A stretch of 64,000 nucleotides of DNA from Candidatus Vicinibacter proximus (GTDB taxonomy: Bacteria; Bacteroidota; Bacteroidia; Chitinophagales; Saprospiraceae). The first letter of the stretch is position 1. Each line of letters begins with the position of its first letter. Shown one piece after another: positions 38,001-45,112 of the stretch. Under the pieces are notes generated by a model. The model searched no databases. It was not told where the DNA came from and saw only the letters and a list, made by a program, of their open reading frames with translations. The translations under genes were made by a program, and so were the position numbers. The stretch spans positions 992,001-1,056,000 of the forward strand of contig JADJOE010000003.1 in NCBI GenBank assembly GCA_016713905.1, written 5' to 3'.

Positions 38001-38123
38001 AAGTTTTTTTAGAACTTTTGGTGGTTCTGTATTTTTAAATACAATTTTGCCCTTTAGGACTTGTCCTTGCAGCAGAACTAAATTGAAAAATAAGATTGTT
38101 AAGGAAACCAGTATTCTATTCAC
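35022..38123 (-). CDS. M4 (thermolysin-like) metallopeptidase with beta-propeller-like region and T9SS sorting domain
   Basis: A 1033-residue secreted zinc peptidase. The signal peptide ends near residue 21, and a propeptide with an FTP-like part covers about 60-280. The catalytic domain holds HEMSH (His444, Glu445, His448) and the third zinc ligand Glu468 in NESFAD, 24 residues after the first His as in thermolysin. DNGGVHINSGI supplies the catalytic His. Residues about 630-930 look like a TolB/WD40-type propeller (repeated YLYDFV, YYLYYDP and IHIYDFV blades). The C-terminus (about 947-1033) is a T9SS sorting domain with YLEPNPFSNSS. Its start overlaps an upstream lipoprotein gene by 4 bases. 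Likely an extracellular protein-degrading enzyme. Confidence 0.92.
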   Translation of the reverse strand: MNRILVSLTILFFNLVLLQGQVLKGKIVFKNTEPPKVLKKLVKKSKSQNPGIISGLAYDFTKFKPLPNTQFLKLNGRIKVLDWDKSNNPRVFTTNLPTSRSNVPIESTIYIDFLKRQLNLNLNPDLEFNLLERSSDELGTQHVKLNLTFKGLPVTDAEYGFHHYSNGEVFIHGNLLVPHDAPDLQSGTKVNIEEIVANYFISLGIPCQLNQSAGPLKSGIKSKHNAYWQNSENGKWHLVSKVNVTPNLRQNWDLVIDLITGEVLKAFSNVCNLVHNHAEDLIAGPLGNEPASGKDLFDVTRNFNVWKEGSFYYMVDASRGMFILNQSKMPDEPVGGILTFDARNTSPSLSNFNVDLVRSSNNMWLDKLSVSAQYNSLKAYEYFLNTFGRNSINGSGGTIVSIINVADDNGQSMDNAFWNGEAMFYGNGDEYFTKLAKALDVGGHEMSHGVVQNTANLKYENESGALNESFADIFGAMIDRDDWKMGEDVVIKAFFPSGALRDLSNPHNGGTSRNQPYYQPRHVSEQYIGTEDNGGVHINSGIPNYAYYLFVQELRKSRTEEEAKKIGERVFYHTLTNFLTRSSVFKDLRIGVERSAVDLYSSTPDVLAGAKKAFDQVGILGNSGGGTVPKKDLAINPGKEYLVCTDADQEGIYLYDFVNQPTVLSTQNVLSKPSIIDNGTEIYFVNGDNQLYYLYYDPVLKRFVEEELDSDDIYRNVVGSKDGNLIAVLFTNEEDKIHIYDFVKEEWKSFKLYNPTYSNSVTGDVRYADQMDFDHAGEYLMYDAFNEINKSTGGQYTYWDIGFLHVFDKSKNTFGSGKVEKLISSLPENTSVGNPVFSKNSLDVVAFDYIESGLFSADYALLGANIEKSEINVIADNRERLAYSSYSVKDDKILFDSKNASQNQCISVKTLTSSKISSVGNEQVLLNGGKWATWFAFGDRSLVGTGNPQLDIQTYLEPNPFSNSSELFIESKEVRDVTVSIFSSLGVGVYSEKFKVQEGVNKKALNLNHLSSGLYQLVISDSKSAKILKLVKS

Positions 38124-38545
38124 TTGATTTTAGATTTAATCAGATAATTTAAATTGGCATACAATAACCTCAAAGCTTCCGGCACGTCAGGAGAACTTGG
38201 GGCCCAGGCAAACCTGATAATTTTGCCTGAATCCTGAATCTCTATAAACTCATAAATGTTTCCAGGCTCAGAAAAGTTCATACGTTGGAGGCCAAGTACC
38301 TGGATATTGGAAAGGATTTGACTAACTTCTGACTTTGAGAGCTTTGCAATCTTTTCATTGCCTCGACTAATATTCCCTTTTGGATCTATCGATACCTTCT
38401 CTTCCTTCCCGACAAAACCACCACCATGTCCAAAACTTACTATAAAATCACTCATTTCTTCTTGGTTTGATCTCGATCCTGAACAGCCCCAGCCCAATAC
38501 CAACATTGTAGAAAGAAGACACAAAACTTTGTTTTTCAAACACAT
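38120..38545 (-). CDS. Small predicted lipoprotein, function unknown
   Basis: The 141-residue protein begins with a lipoprotein signal peptide (lipobox LGWGC, Cys21) and then a soluble domain with no motif that I recognise. Its C-terminus is basic (LIKSKIK). The minus strand shows AAGGAG about 10 bases before the ATG, one of the few good Shine-Dalgarno sequences here. It overlaps the M4 peptidase gene by 4 bases, so the two are made together. A role as chaperone, inhibitor or anchor for the peptidase is possible but only inferred from position. Confidence 0.7.
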   Translation of the reverse strand: MCLKNKVLCLLSTMLVLGWGCSGSRSNQEEMSDFIVSFGHGGGFVGKEEKVSIDPKGNISRGNEKIAKLSKSEVSQILSNIQVLGLQRMNFSEPGNIYEFIEIQDSGKIIRFAWAPSSPDVPEALRLLYANLNYLIKSKIK

Positions 38546-38613
38546 ATAATTCTTTCTCCTTAAAATTGTGTTAAAAATACAAACAATGAACTATATGAGT
38601 TGCAAAATCGTTT

Positions 38614-38621
38614 TACCTTTA
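38614..38621 (+). promoter_or_regulatory. -7-like element before the Cys-rich gene
   Basis: TACCTTTA differs by one base from TAnnTTTG and lies 29 bases before the ATG at 38651. No -33 TTG stands at the usual distance; the nearest is at 38600-38602. Confidence 0.3.
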
Positions 38622-38650
38622 TCAAATAATTAATTAAACAAGAAAAAAAA

Positions 38651-39073
38651 ATGAAAAAACTATTCTTTTTCTCCGCATTTGTGTTGTTCCTTGGATCTTT
38701 CGAACTTTTAGCCCAATCGTGTGCGCAGTCTAAAAAGGCATGTTGTGCCGCCAAAGCTTCTTCTTGCTCTAAAACAGCCTCTGTAAGTGATGCTGCCCTT
38801 AAAGCTGCAGAAAGTGATGCTTCTATTGAAAAACGAACTTGCAAGGACACAAAAAGTATTTGCTTTTTTAAGAACACTGTTGATGCCAATGGAAATAAAA
38901 TTGCTCAAGAAGTAGTTTTTGATGAAGCAAAGGCTATCTTCGTTAATTATACACCAGCTGATGCATCTACCAATTCAAATACTGGTAAATCATGTGGCTC
39001 CAAAAAAGGAAAGTGTTGTTCTAAAGGATCAGCAAGCGCTGGTGAGACAAAATCTTCTGGTTCAGTTAACTAA
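38651..39073 (+). CDS. Small exported Cys/Lys-rich protein, function unknown
   Basis: The 140-residue protein has a clear signal peptide (MKKLFFFSAFVLFLGSFELLAQ, cut after LLAQ). The mature part carries two Cys/Lys clusters, CAQSKKACCAAKASSCSK near residue 24 and KSCGSKKGKCCSKGSA near residue 112. Between them is a short unit with CKDTKSICFF and VVFDEAKAIFVNYTPAD. I recognise no family. Paired CC and CxxxK patterns suggest metal binding or disulfide cross-linking in the periplasm, which is inference. It stands alone between divergent and codirectional neighbours and ends in its own terminator. Codon use looks ordinary. Confidence 0.75.
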   Translation: MKKLFFFSAFVLFLGSFELLAQSCAQSKKACCAAKASSCSKTASVSDAALKAAESDASIEKRTCKDTKSICFFKNTVDANGNKIAQEVVFDEAKAIFVNYTPADASTNSNTGKSCGSKKGKCCSKGSASAGETKSSGSVN

Positions 39074-39092
39074 TAGATTAAAAATTATATAT

Positions 39093-39122
39093 AAAGAGGC
39101 CTTCAGAATGAGGGCCTTTTTT
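39093..39122 (+). terminator. Terminator of the Cys-rich gene
   Basis: AAAGAGGCC (39093-39101) pairs with GGCCTTTTT (39113-39121) with one G-T wobble and an 11-base loop; the T-run closes it. It lies 20 bases after the stop at 39073. Confidence 0.85.
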
Positions 39123-39192
39123 ATTACATAAATTTAAAGTGATTCAACAATTAAATTATGCATCACTCAACCTTTAAATTTTAAGCATAATT

Positions 39193-41703
39193 GTGTTTCG
39201 TATTTTATCCTTTTTTCTATTGAGTTCATTAAGTTTGCTGAATATATTGGGCGCCATGACACCAGAGATAAAATCACTTCAACATAATTGGTTTTATCGA
39301 TCACCGGATCAGAATGAATGGACTCCATGTTCCATCCCAGGATTTATCCATAAAATATTATTTGAGCAAGGACTAATCCCTGAACCCTATTATGCACAGA
39401 ACGAGGCTACCCTACAATGGATTGGTGAGAAAGATTGGATATTCAAGTGTATATTCGATGTCGACTCTTCCCTTCTTCTTCGCAAAAAAATAGAACTTCA
39501 CTTTAATAGATTAGATACTTATGCAGAATTAAGTCTAAACGGTAGCATTTTAGGGGAAGTAAACAATGCTTTTCGCTTTTGGAAATTTGATTGTAAAAGT
39601 TTGTTGAGGCCTCAAGAAAACGAGCTAATTATATATTTTACCTCTGCACAGATAAAATCACAGAAAGAATATGGAAAACTGCCTACACCATTACCTGGAG
39701 ATATTAGAGTAGTGAGCAGAAAACCACAGTTTCATTTTGGATGGGATTTTGGTCCAAAATTCATAACTGCGGGCATAGGATCCAGTCCTAAATTAGTAGC
39801 TTATGATGAAATACAAATTGAGAATTTAAGATTAAATACCCTGCAATTAAAGAAAACCCATGCTGACCTTGAGCTGGTATTATTTGGAAAATCAGCCAGT
39901 CTATCTCCCTACGAAATAAGTATTAAAATGGGGACTGTTCAAGTTAATCGCAAGATATGGCTTGGTCCGGAATTTAGAGAATATCGAATCAAATTCAAAT
40001 TCAAAAACCCGGAACTGTGGTGGCCAAACGGAAGCGGTATTCCCAAATTATACGATCTAAATATTACTTGTAAAGATTCCTTAAAAACTACTCATTTCGA
40101 AACAAGTATTAAATCCGGAATAAGAACCATTTCATTGGTACACAAGAAGGATAAATGGGGCAAATCCTTTTATTTCCTGGTAAACAATACACCCATTTTT
40201 GCCAAAGGTGCGAATTATATTCCAAGAGACTTATTTCAGACTTCAGAGGACTCTGCCAATTCAATCTTGGAAGATCTTAAAGAATGTAATTTTAACATGA
40301 TCAGAGTCTGGGGAGGCGGACAATATGAATCCGAGCAATTCTATTCGACCTGTGATAAACTTGGGATTTTGGTTTGGCAAGATTTTATGTTTGCCTGCGG
40401 AATGTATCCCGGTGATAAAGACTTTATTGAAAATGTCCGCATTGAGGCTCTTGAACAAGTAAGAAGACTTAGCGCCCACCCATGTATTGCTCTTTGGTGT
40501 GGAAACAACGAAAACAATGAAGGATGGCAAAGATGGGGGTGGCAAATTGGACTGAACACTACAACAAAAAATAGACTTTGGAATGATTATAAAACCCTCT
40601 TTATTGAACTATTGCCTAAAATTGTCATAGAAAATTCTAATATGTCTTCCTATTGGGAATCCTCTCCACTCTATGGACGCGGAGATGCAAGATTTCGCAC
40701 AGAGGGGGACGCGCATGACTGGGGAATTTGGCACGATGAAATGGAGTTTGATGAATTTGGAGCAAGGGTTCCAAGATTTATGAGTGAGATGGGATTTCAG
40801 GCATTGCCATCTTTAAGTACCATTAAAAAATTTGCCCCTCCAGATGAGCTTAATCTTGACTCCAAATCTATGTTGGCACACCAAAAACATCCAAGGGGAA
40901 ACAAGTTGATAAATGACTATCTGCAAAGGGATTTACCTCCCCCAAAAGATTTTAAAAGTCTAATTTACCTAAACCAGATCAATCAGGCTGAAGGAATCGG
41001 ACTTGCAATTGCTGCACATAGAATGGCCAAACCATTCTGTATGGGGACTTTGTATTGGCAGTTGAACGATTGCTGGCCTGGTATTTCCTGGTCAGGAATT
41101 GACTATTTCGGACGATGGAAAGCCTTGCAACATAAGACTAAAAACTTGTTTCAACCAATATTGATTTCGGTTAAGAATTCTGAAAACTTTCTAGAAATTT
41201 ATGCATGTTCTGATAAAATGACACCAACTCCCCTTTCTGTCCAGATTACAGCTCAGTCTTTTGATAAAGAAATTTTAAAATTCGATACCTTACAAATCAA
41301 AATGGAATCACAACAATGTAAAAGAATATATTCCTTCGAAAAATTAAACTTAATAAGCAAGCAAAAAGAGAATCAAACGGCATTAATTATTAACTGGCAA
41401 TACGATTCTGTCTCCAGCCAAAACGTTCATTTCTTGATTAAACTGAAGGATATTAAATTTAGAAAACCTGAATTTAAAATAGACTCGATTCAAGCGATAA
41501 TGGATGGCTTTTCATTTTTAATCAGCTCTAATGAATTTTGTAAATCAATTTATCTTGAAGAGTCTGATACATTGTCCTTCTATCCCAACTTTTTTGATCT
41601 TGTTCCCGGAGCTCAATTGCTCGTAAAGTGCAAGACAAAAAACAAATCATTTGCCCCAAAAGACCTAATTATTAACAGCCTTTACGATCATTTAGAAAAG
41701 TAA
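39193..41703 (+). CDS. Glycoside hydrolase family 2 beta-mannosidase
   Basis: An 836-residue exported enzyme with a signal peptide ending near residue 21 (LLNILGA). The GH2 order is visible: sugar-binding jelly-roll (about 25-190, with QFHFGWDFGPKF), Ig-like domain (about 200-310), and TIM barrel (about 320-620) with AKGANYIPRD, MIRVWGGGQYE, acid/base Glu440 in GNNENNEG and nucleophile Glu532 in MSEMGFQALPS. The barrel ends with LYWQLNDCWPGISWSGIDYFG. This pattern is typical of beta-mannosidases, which remove terminal beta-mannose from mannan or N-glycan oligosaccharides. The start codon is GTG. The next gene begins only 3 bases after the stop, although it is functionally unrelated. Confidence 0.92.
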   Translation: MFRILSFFLLSSLSLLNILGAMTPEIKSLQHNWFYRSPDQNEWTPCSIPGFIHKILFEQGLIPEPYYAQNEATLQWIGEKDWIFKCIFDVDSSLLLRKKIELHFNRLDTYAELSLNGSILGEVNNAFRFWKFDCKSLLRPQENELIIYFTSAQIKSQKEYGKLPTPLPGDIRVVSRKPQFHFGWDFGPKFITAGIGSSPKLVAYDEIQIENLRLNTLQLKKTHADLELVLFGKSASLSPYEISIKMGTVQVNRKIWLGPEFREYRIKFKFKNPELWWPNGSGIPKLYDLNITCKDSLKTTHFETSIKSGIRTISLVHKKDKWGKSFYFLVNNTPIFAKGANYIPRDLFQTSEDSANSILEDLKECNFNMIRVWGGGQYESEQFYSTCDKLGILVWQDFMFACGMYPGDKDFIENVRIEALEQVRRLSAHPCIALWCGNNENNEGWQRWGWQIGLNTTTKNRLWNDYKTLFIELLPKIVIENSNMSSYWESSPLYGRGDARFRTEGDAHDWGIWHDEMEFDEFGARVPRFMSEMGFQALPSLSTIKKFAPPDELNLDSKSMLAHQKHPRGNKLINDYLQRDLPPPKDFKSLIYLNQINQAEGIGLAIAAHRMAKPFCMGTLYWQLNDCWPGISWSGIDYFGRWKALQHKTKNLFQPILISVKNSENFLEIYACSDKMTPTPLSVQITAQSFDKEILKFDTLQIKMESQQCKRIYSFEKLNLISKQKENQTALIINWQYDSVSSQNVHFLIKLKDIKFRKPEFKIDSIQAIMDGFSFLISSNEFCKSIYLEESDTLSFYPNFFDLVPGAQLLVKCKTKNKSFAPKDLIINSLYDHLEK

Positions 41704-41706
41704 TTT

Positions 41707-43734
41707 ATGCATTCCAAAACGCCATTTAAAGAGCATATAATTCAGGGAATTCCGACTAATTTACCGGTTACAAAAACCAGAAATTCTAAATACCCACACG
41801 CACCAAAAAGAAATATTCAAGGGGTACTTACCGTAGAAGAAAAAAAACTAGCTGTAAGGAATGCACTGAGATATTTTCCAACTGATATGCACCCAATCCT
41901 AGCAAAGGAATTTGCTGCCGAATTGGAAGAATATGGAAGGATTTATATGTACCGATTTATCCCGGAATATCCAATGTTTGCGAGGCCAATTGAAGAATAT
42001 CCCTGCAAGTCCAAACAGGCAGCAGCCATCATGCTCATGATACAAAATAATTTAGATCCATTGGTGGCAAAGTATCCAGAAGAATTGATCACTTATGGAG
42101 GAAATGGTGCCGTTTTTCAAAATTGGGCGCAGTATCTTTTATGCATGAAATATTTAGCTGAAATGGAAGATGACCAGACTCTGGTTTTGTATTCAGGTCA
42201 TTCACTTGGGTTATTCCCCTCACATAAGAATGCGCCCCGGGTTGTAGTTAGTAACGGAATGATGATTCCTAATTACAGCACGAAAAACGATTGGAATAAA
42301 TATAATGCCTTGGGTGTTACTCAATATGGCCAAATGACAGCTGGCAGTTTTATGTACATTGGTCCCCAAGGCATAGTTCATGGCACAACCATAACTTTAT
42401 TGAATGCTGGAAGATTAAAAGGTTTAGGACAACATGATCTAAAAGGACATTTGTTTATCACTTCTGGCTTAGGAGGCATGTCCGGAGCTCAGTCCATTGC
42501 AGCCGTTATTTGCAAAGCATGTTGTATCATTGCCGAAGTTGATCCGGCTGCAATAAAGCAAAGGATTCTCGATGGTTATATTTTGGAGAAGAATGTGTTC
42601 CATGATCTGAATGAATTATTTGCTGAGGCAAAAATAAGGCAAAGTAAAAATGAAGGTATTTGCCTGGTCTTTGCAGGCAACATAGTAGACTTATGGGAAT
42701 TTGCTGTTGTTCAAAACATAGAAGTAGCTCTTGGCTCAGATCAGACATCCCTTCATAATATTGATGATCTAGGATATTGTCCGTGTGGATATAGTTTTGA
42801 AGATGCGCAAATCCTGCTTAATCAAGATAAGGATTTTTTTATGGAGGAAGTGAGAAAAAGCTTAAGAAGACATGTCTTGGCTATTAATACATTGGCCGGA
42901 AGAGGTATGTACTTTTGGGATTATGGAAATGCCTTTTTGAAGGAAGCCGGAAAAGCGAATGCAGATATCTGGAAATCTGAATCAGAAGGAACATATAGAT
43001 ACCCTTCCTATGTTGAAGATATCATGGGACCATTGTGTTTTGATTATGGATTTGGTCCATTCAGGTGGGTGTGTACTTCCGGGAATGAGGAAGATCTGCA
43101 CATTGCGGATAAAATTGCCGCTAAAGTGGTAGAAAAGCTTGCAAGTGAATCAGAAGGGAATTCAAGAGCCCAAAATCTGGATAATTTAAACTGGATCAAG
43201 AATGCATCCGTAAATCTGCCTATGGTAGGCAGTAAATCAAGAATACTTTATGCGGATACTTTAGGAAGAATTGCGATCGCAAAATCTTTTAATACAGCTA
43301 TACGGGACGGCATCATCAGTGCCCCGATTGTATTAGGAAGAGATCACCATGATGTATCCGGAACGGACTCTCCATACCGAGAAACTGCCAACATTACAGA
43401 CGGGTCAAAATTTACTGCAGATATGGCTATCCAGAATGTCATTGGAGACAGTTTCCGGGGTGCCACCTGGGTTTCTATCCATAATGGTGGTGGTGTTGGT
43501 TGGGGAGAGGTCATTAATGGAGGCTTTGGGATGGTAATTGACGGAACAGAATTATCGGACAATAATATTGAGTCCATGATGCTTTGGGATGTGGCCAATG
43601 GAATCGCCAGAAGAGCCTGGGGTAGAAATCCAGGTGCTGTTCTCACTGCCCAAAATATTATGGAACAAAAAAGAGGATTAAACATAACCATTCCAGTAAA
43701 CGTTGACCAGGAATTGATAGATAAATTATTTTAA
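41707..43734 (+). CDS. hutU: Urocanate hydratase
   Basis: Urocanase adds water to urocanate to give imidazolone propionate, the second step of histidine breakdown, using tightly bound NAD+. The 675-residue protein is longer than Pseudomonas-type HutU (about 555) and fits the longer class. Motifs are YSGHSLGLFPSH, NYSTKNDWNKYNALGVTQYG, the NAD-binding SGLGGMSGAQ, YCPCGYSFEDA, and the active Cys456 in FGPFRWVCTSG. DHHDVSGTDSPYRET and VGWGEVINGGFGMV complete the family pattern. No hutH, hutI or hutG lies in this window, so the rest of the pathway must be elsewhere if present. Confidence 0.96.
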   Translation: MHSKTPFKEHIIQGIPTNLPVTKTRNSKYPHAPKRNIQGVLTVEEKKLAVRNALRYFPTDMHPILAKEFAAELEEYGRIYMYRFIPEYPMFARPIEEYPCKSKQAAAIMLMIQNNLDPLVAKYPEELITYGGNGAVFQNWAQYLLCMKYLAEMEDDQTLVLYSGHSLGLFPSHKNAPRVVVSNGMMIPNYSTKNDWNKYNALGVTQYGQMTAGSFMYIGPQGIVHGTTITLLNAGRLKGLGQHDLKGHLFITSGLGGMSGAQSIAAVICKACCIIAEVDPAAIKQRILDGYILEKNVFHDLNELFAEAKIRQSKNEGICLVFAGNIVDLWEFAVVQNIEVALGSDQTSLHNIDDLGYCPCGYSFEDAQILLNQDKDFFMEEVRKSLRRHVLAINTLAGRGMYFWDYGNAFLKEAGKANADIWKSESEGTYRYPSYVEDIMGPLCFDYGFGPFRWVCTSGNEEDLHIADKIAAKVVEKLASESEGNSRAQNLDNLNWIKNASVNLPMVGSKSRILYADTLGRIAIAKSFNTAIRDGIISAPIVLGRDHHDVSGTDSPYRETANITDGSKFTADMAIQNVIGDSFRGATWVSIHNGGGVGWGEVINGGFGMVIDGTELSDNNIESMMLWDVANGIARRAWGRNPGAVLTAQNIMEQKRGLNITIPVNVDQELIDKLF

Positions 43735-43748
43735 TAGGACAATTTGAA

Positions 43749-43756
43749 TAACTTTG
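43749..43756 (+). promoter_or_regulatory. -7 element of the CBS-domain gene
   Basis: TAACTTTG matches TAnnTTTG exactly and lies 33 bases upstream of the ATG at 43789, just after the urocanase stop. No TTG stands at the standard -33 distance, so the match is half of a promoter. Confidence 0.4.
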
Positions 43757-43788
43757 TATTTTGGACAAAATTTTAAAACCTTACGCAT

Positions 43789-44190
43789 ATGATGAATGAA
43801 ACAGTAGGCTCCATAATGACTACTAAACTACTGACAGTCAGCCAGGAAGATACACTTCAAACCGTTAAAGAGATTTTGATCAACAACCGAATTCACCATG
43901 TTCCTGTAGTAGAAGGTAAAAAAATGGTAGGTTTGGTAACGACTTATGATTTGTTTAAATTAAATGTTGATCATAAGGATTATGCCAAAACCCGAGTTGG
44001 CAATGTTATGACAAAGAGGTTGGCTTTTTTGGAATCTTCAGATAAAATCGGGACTGCTGCTGAGGTTTTCATGGAGCATTTATTCCATGCATTACCAGTG
44101 GTAGATAACGGAGAATTGGTTGGAATTGTCACCACATTTGATGTGTTAAAATATGAATATCAAAGAGAGTACCCTTCTAAGAAATCTTAG
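43789..44190 (+). CDS. Two-CBS-domain protein
   Basis: The 133-residue protein consists of two CBS motifs and nothing else: residues about 6-60 (IMTTKLLTVSQEDTLQTV, IHHVPVVEGKKMVGLVTTYDL) and about 70-128 (VMTKRLAFLESSDKI, FHALPVVDNGELVGIVTTFDV). Paired CBS domains bind adenosine nucleotides and act as energy-linked switches; the partner is not encoded nearby. An 8-bp stem CTTCTAAG/CTTAGAAG with an AAAT loop (44174-44193) spans the stop codon but lacks a T-run. Confidence 0.93.
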   Translation: MMNETVGSIMTTKLLTVSQEDTLQTVKEILINNRIHHVPVVEGKKMVGLVTTYDLFKLNVDHKDYAKTRVGNVMTKRLAFLESSDKIGTAAEVFMEHLFHALPVVDNGELVGIVTTFDVLKYEYQREYPSKKS

Positions 44191-44296
44191 AAGAGTATCC
44201 TTAAGTAATTTATTAAATACCTAGCCTGCTAATTTTCTTAATAAAATTTAGCGTGTGTTTTAGAGATGTGTGATCAGATATAATTTAAGACCTTTT

Positions 44297-45019
44297 ATGG
44301 GTAGTACGTATATTTTTTTGTTTTCGATTTTTGCCATACTTGCAATAGCTAGTATCTTGACGTTGTTTTACAATCTTAAAAGACAGAAAGAACTTACAAA
44401 TTCGATTCTGAGTGAAAAAGACCAAATCAAAATAGCTTTTGATTTGTGCAGAAAGGAAAAAATGGATGCTGATGATAAGTTAAACCTCATCCAGGCCCAG
44501 GAAAAGACATATAAAGTTGCATATGAAGATTGGAAAGCTAAATATGAAATGCTGGAGAATAGATTTATTCTGCTCAAAAAGGAATTAGAAGCTAAGCCCC
44601 TTCCAGTTGCACCACAAATTTTTTCAGAACCTAAATCAACAACCGACATACCTCAATCTGATGTTCATCATGAGTTCATTGAAAAAGATGCTCCGTCAGA
44701 GACATCCATTGTTCAAGAATTACAATTGATTCTGGATCAACATTTAGAAATAATAAGTTCGTTGATTGGCGATGAAAAAATGGAAGCCATCAACAAAAAA
44801 ATAAAACCAGCTGACCCATTACACTGGATCATGGGAATTGATGAAGATGTGTCCAAAAGATTACAGAATCAGGGAATCAAAACCTTTACTCAAATTTCAA
44901 GCCTTCCTAAAAAAGAGATAAGAAAACTGATGGATCAATTCGAAGAAATTGAAGAAAAAGTCATTGAATCCTGGCCTTTGCAAGCTTCTGCAATTCTGAA
45001 TACGCAAGAGCATAAATAA
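44297..45019 (+). CDS. Membrane-anchored coiled-coil protein with C-terminal helix-hairpin-helix-like segment
   Basis: About 240 residues. One membrane helix (STYIFLFSIFAILAIASIL) is followed by a charged coiled-coil stretch (about 25-95), a Pro-rich linker, and a C-terminal globular part. The last part contains MGIDEDVSKRLQNQGIKTFTQIS, of the helix-hairpin-helix type seen in some DUF4332-like and ribosomal-protein-L17-linked tails. The frame can also open at a GTG at 44270, adding nine polar residues; the ATG gives a better N-terminus. Function is unknown. The split of this motif from any DNA-processing domain is unusual, and it could be a protein interaction unit. Confidence 0.7.
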   Translation: MGSTYIFLFSIFAILAIASILTLFYNLKRQKELTNSILSEKDQIKIAFDLCRKEKMDADDKLNLIQAQEKTYKVAYEDWKAKYEMLENRFILLKKELEAKPLPVAPQIFSEPKSTTDIPQSDVHHEFIEKDAPSETSIVQELQLILDQHLEIISSLIGDEKMEAINKKIKPADPLHWIMGIDEDVSKRLQNQGIKTFTQISSLPKKEIRKLMDQFEEIEEKVIESWPLQASAILNTQEHK

Positions 45020-45112
45020 TTCTTATTTACTGATCCTTTCTTTATATTTATTGTTCACTTTGGGTAGTTCTATGGATAGAGCGCAATAATATAGTACAGG
45101 CAAATATATCAA

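Noticed and set aside
42181..42230. GHSLG motif in the 41707-43734 protein as an acyltransferase or lipase nucleophile
   Set aside because: The rest of the sequence is clearly urocanase; the motif is part of its YSGHSLGLFPSH family segment.
44174..44193. 8-bp stem at the end of the CBS gene as a terminator
   Set aside because: The stem spans the stop codon, is AT-rich and has no T-run after it.
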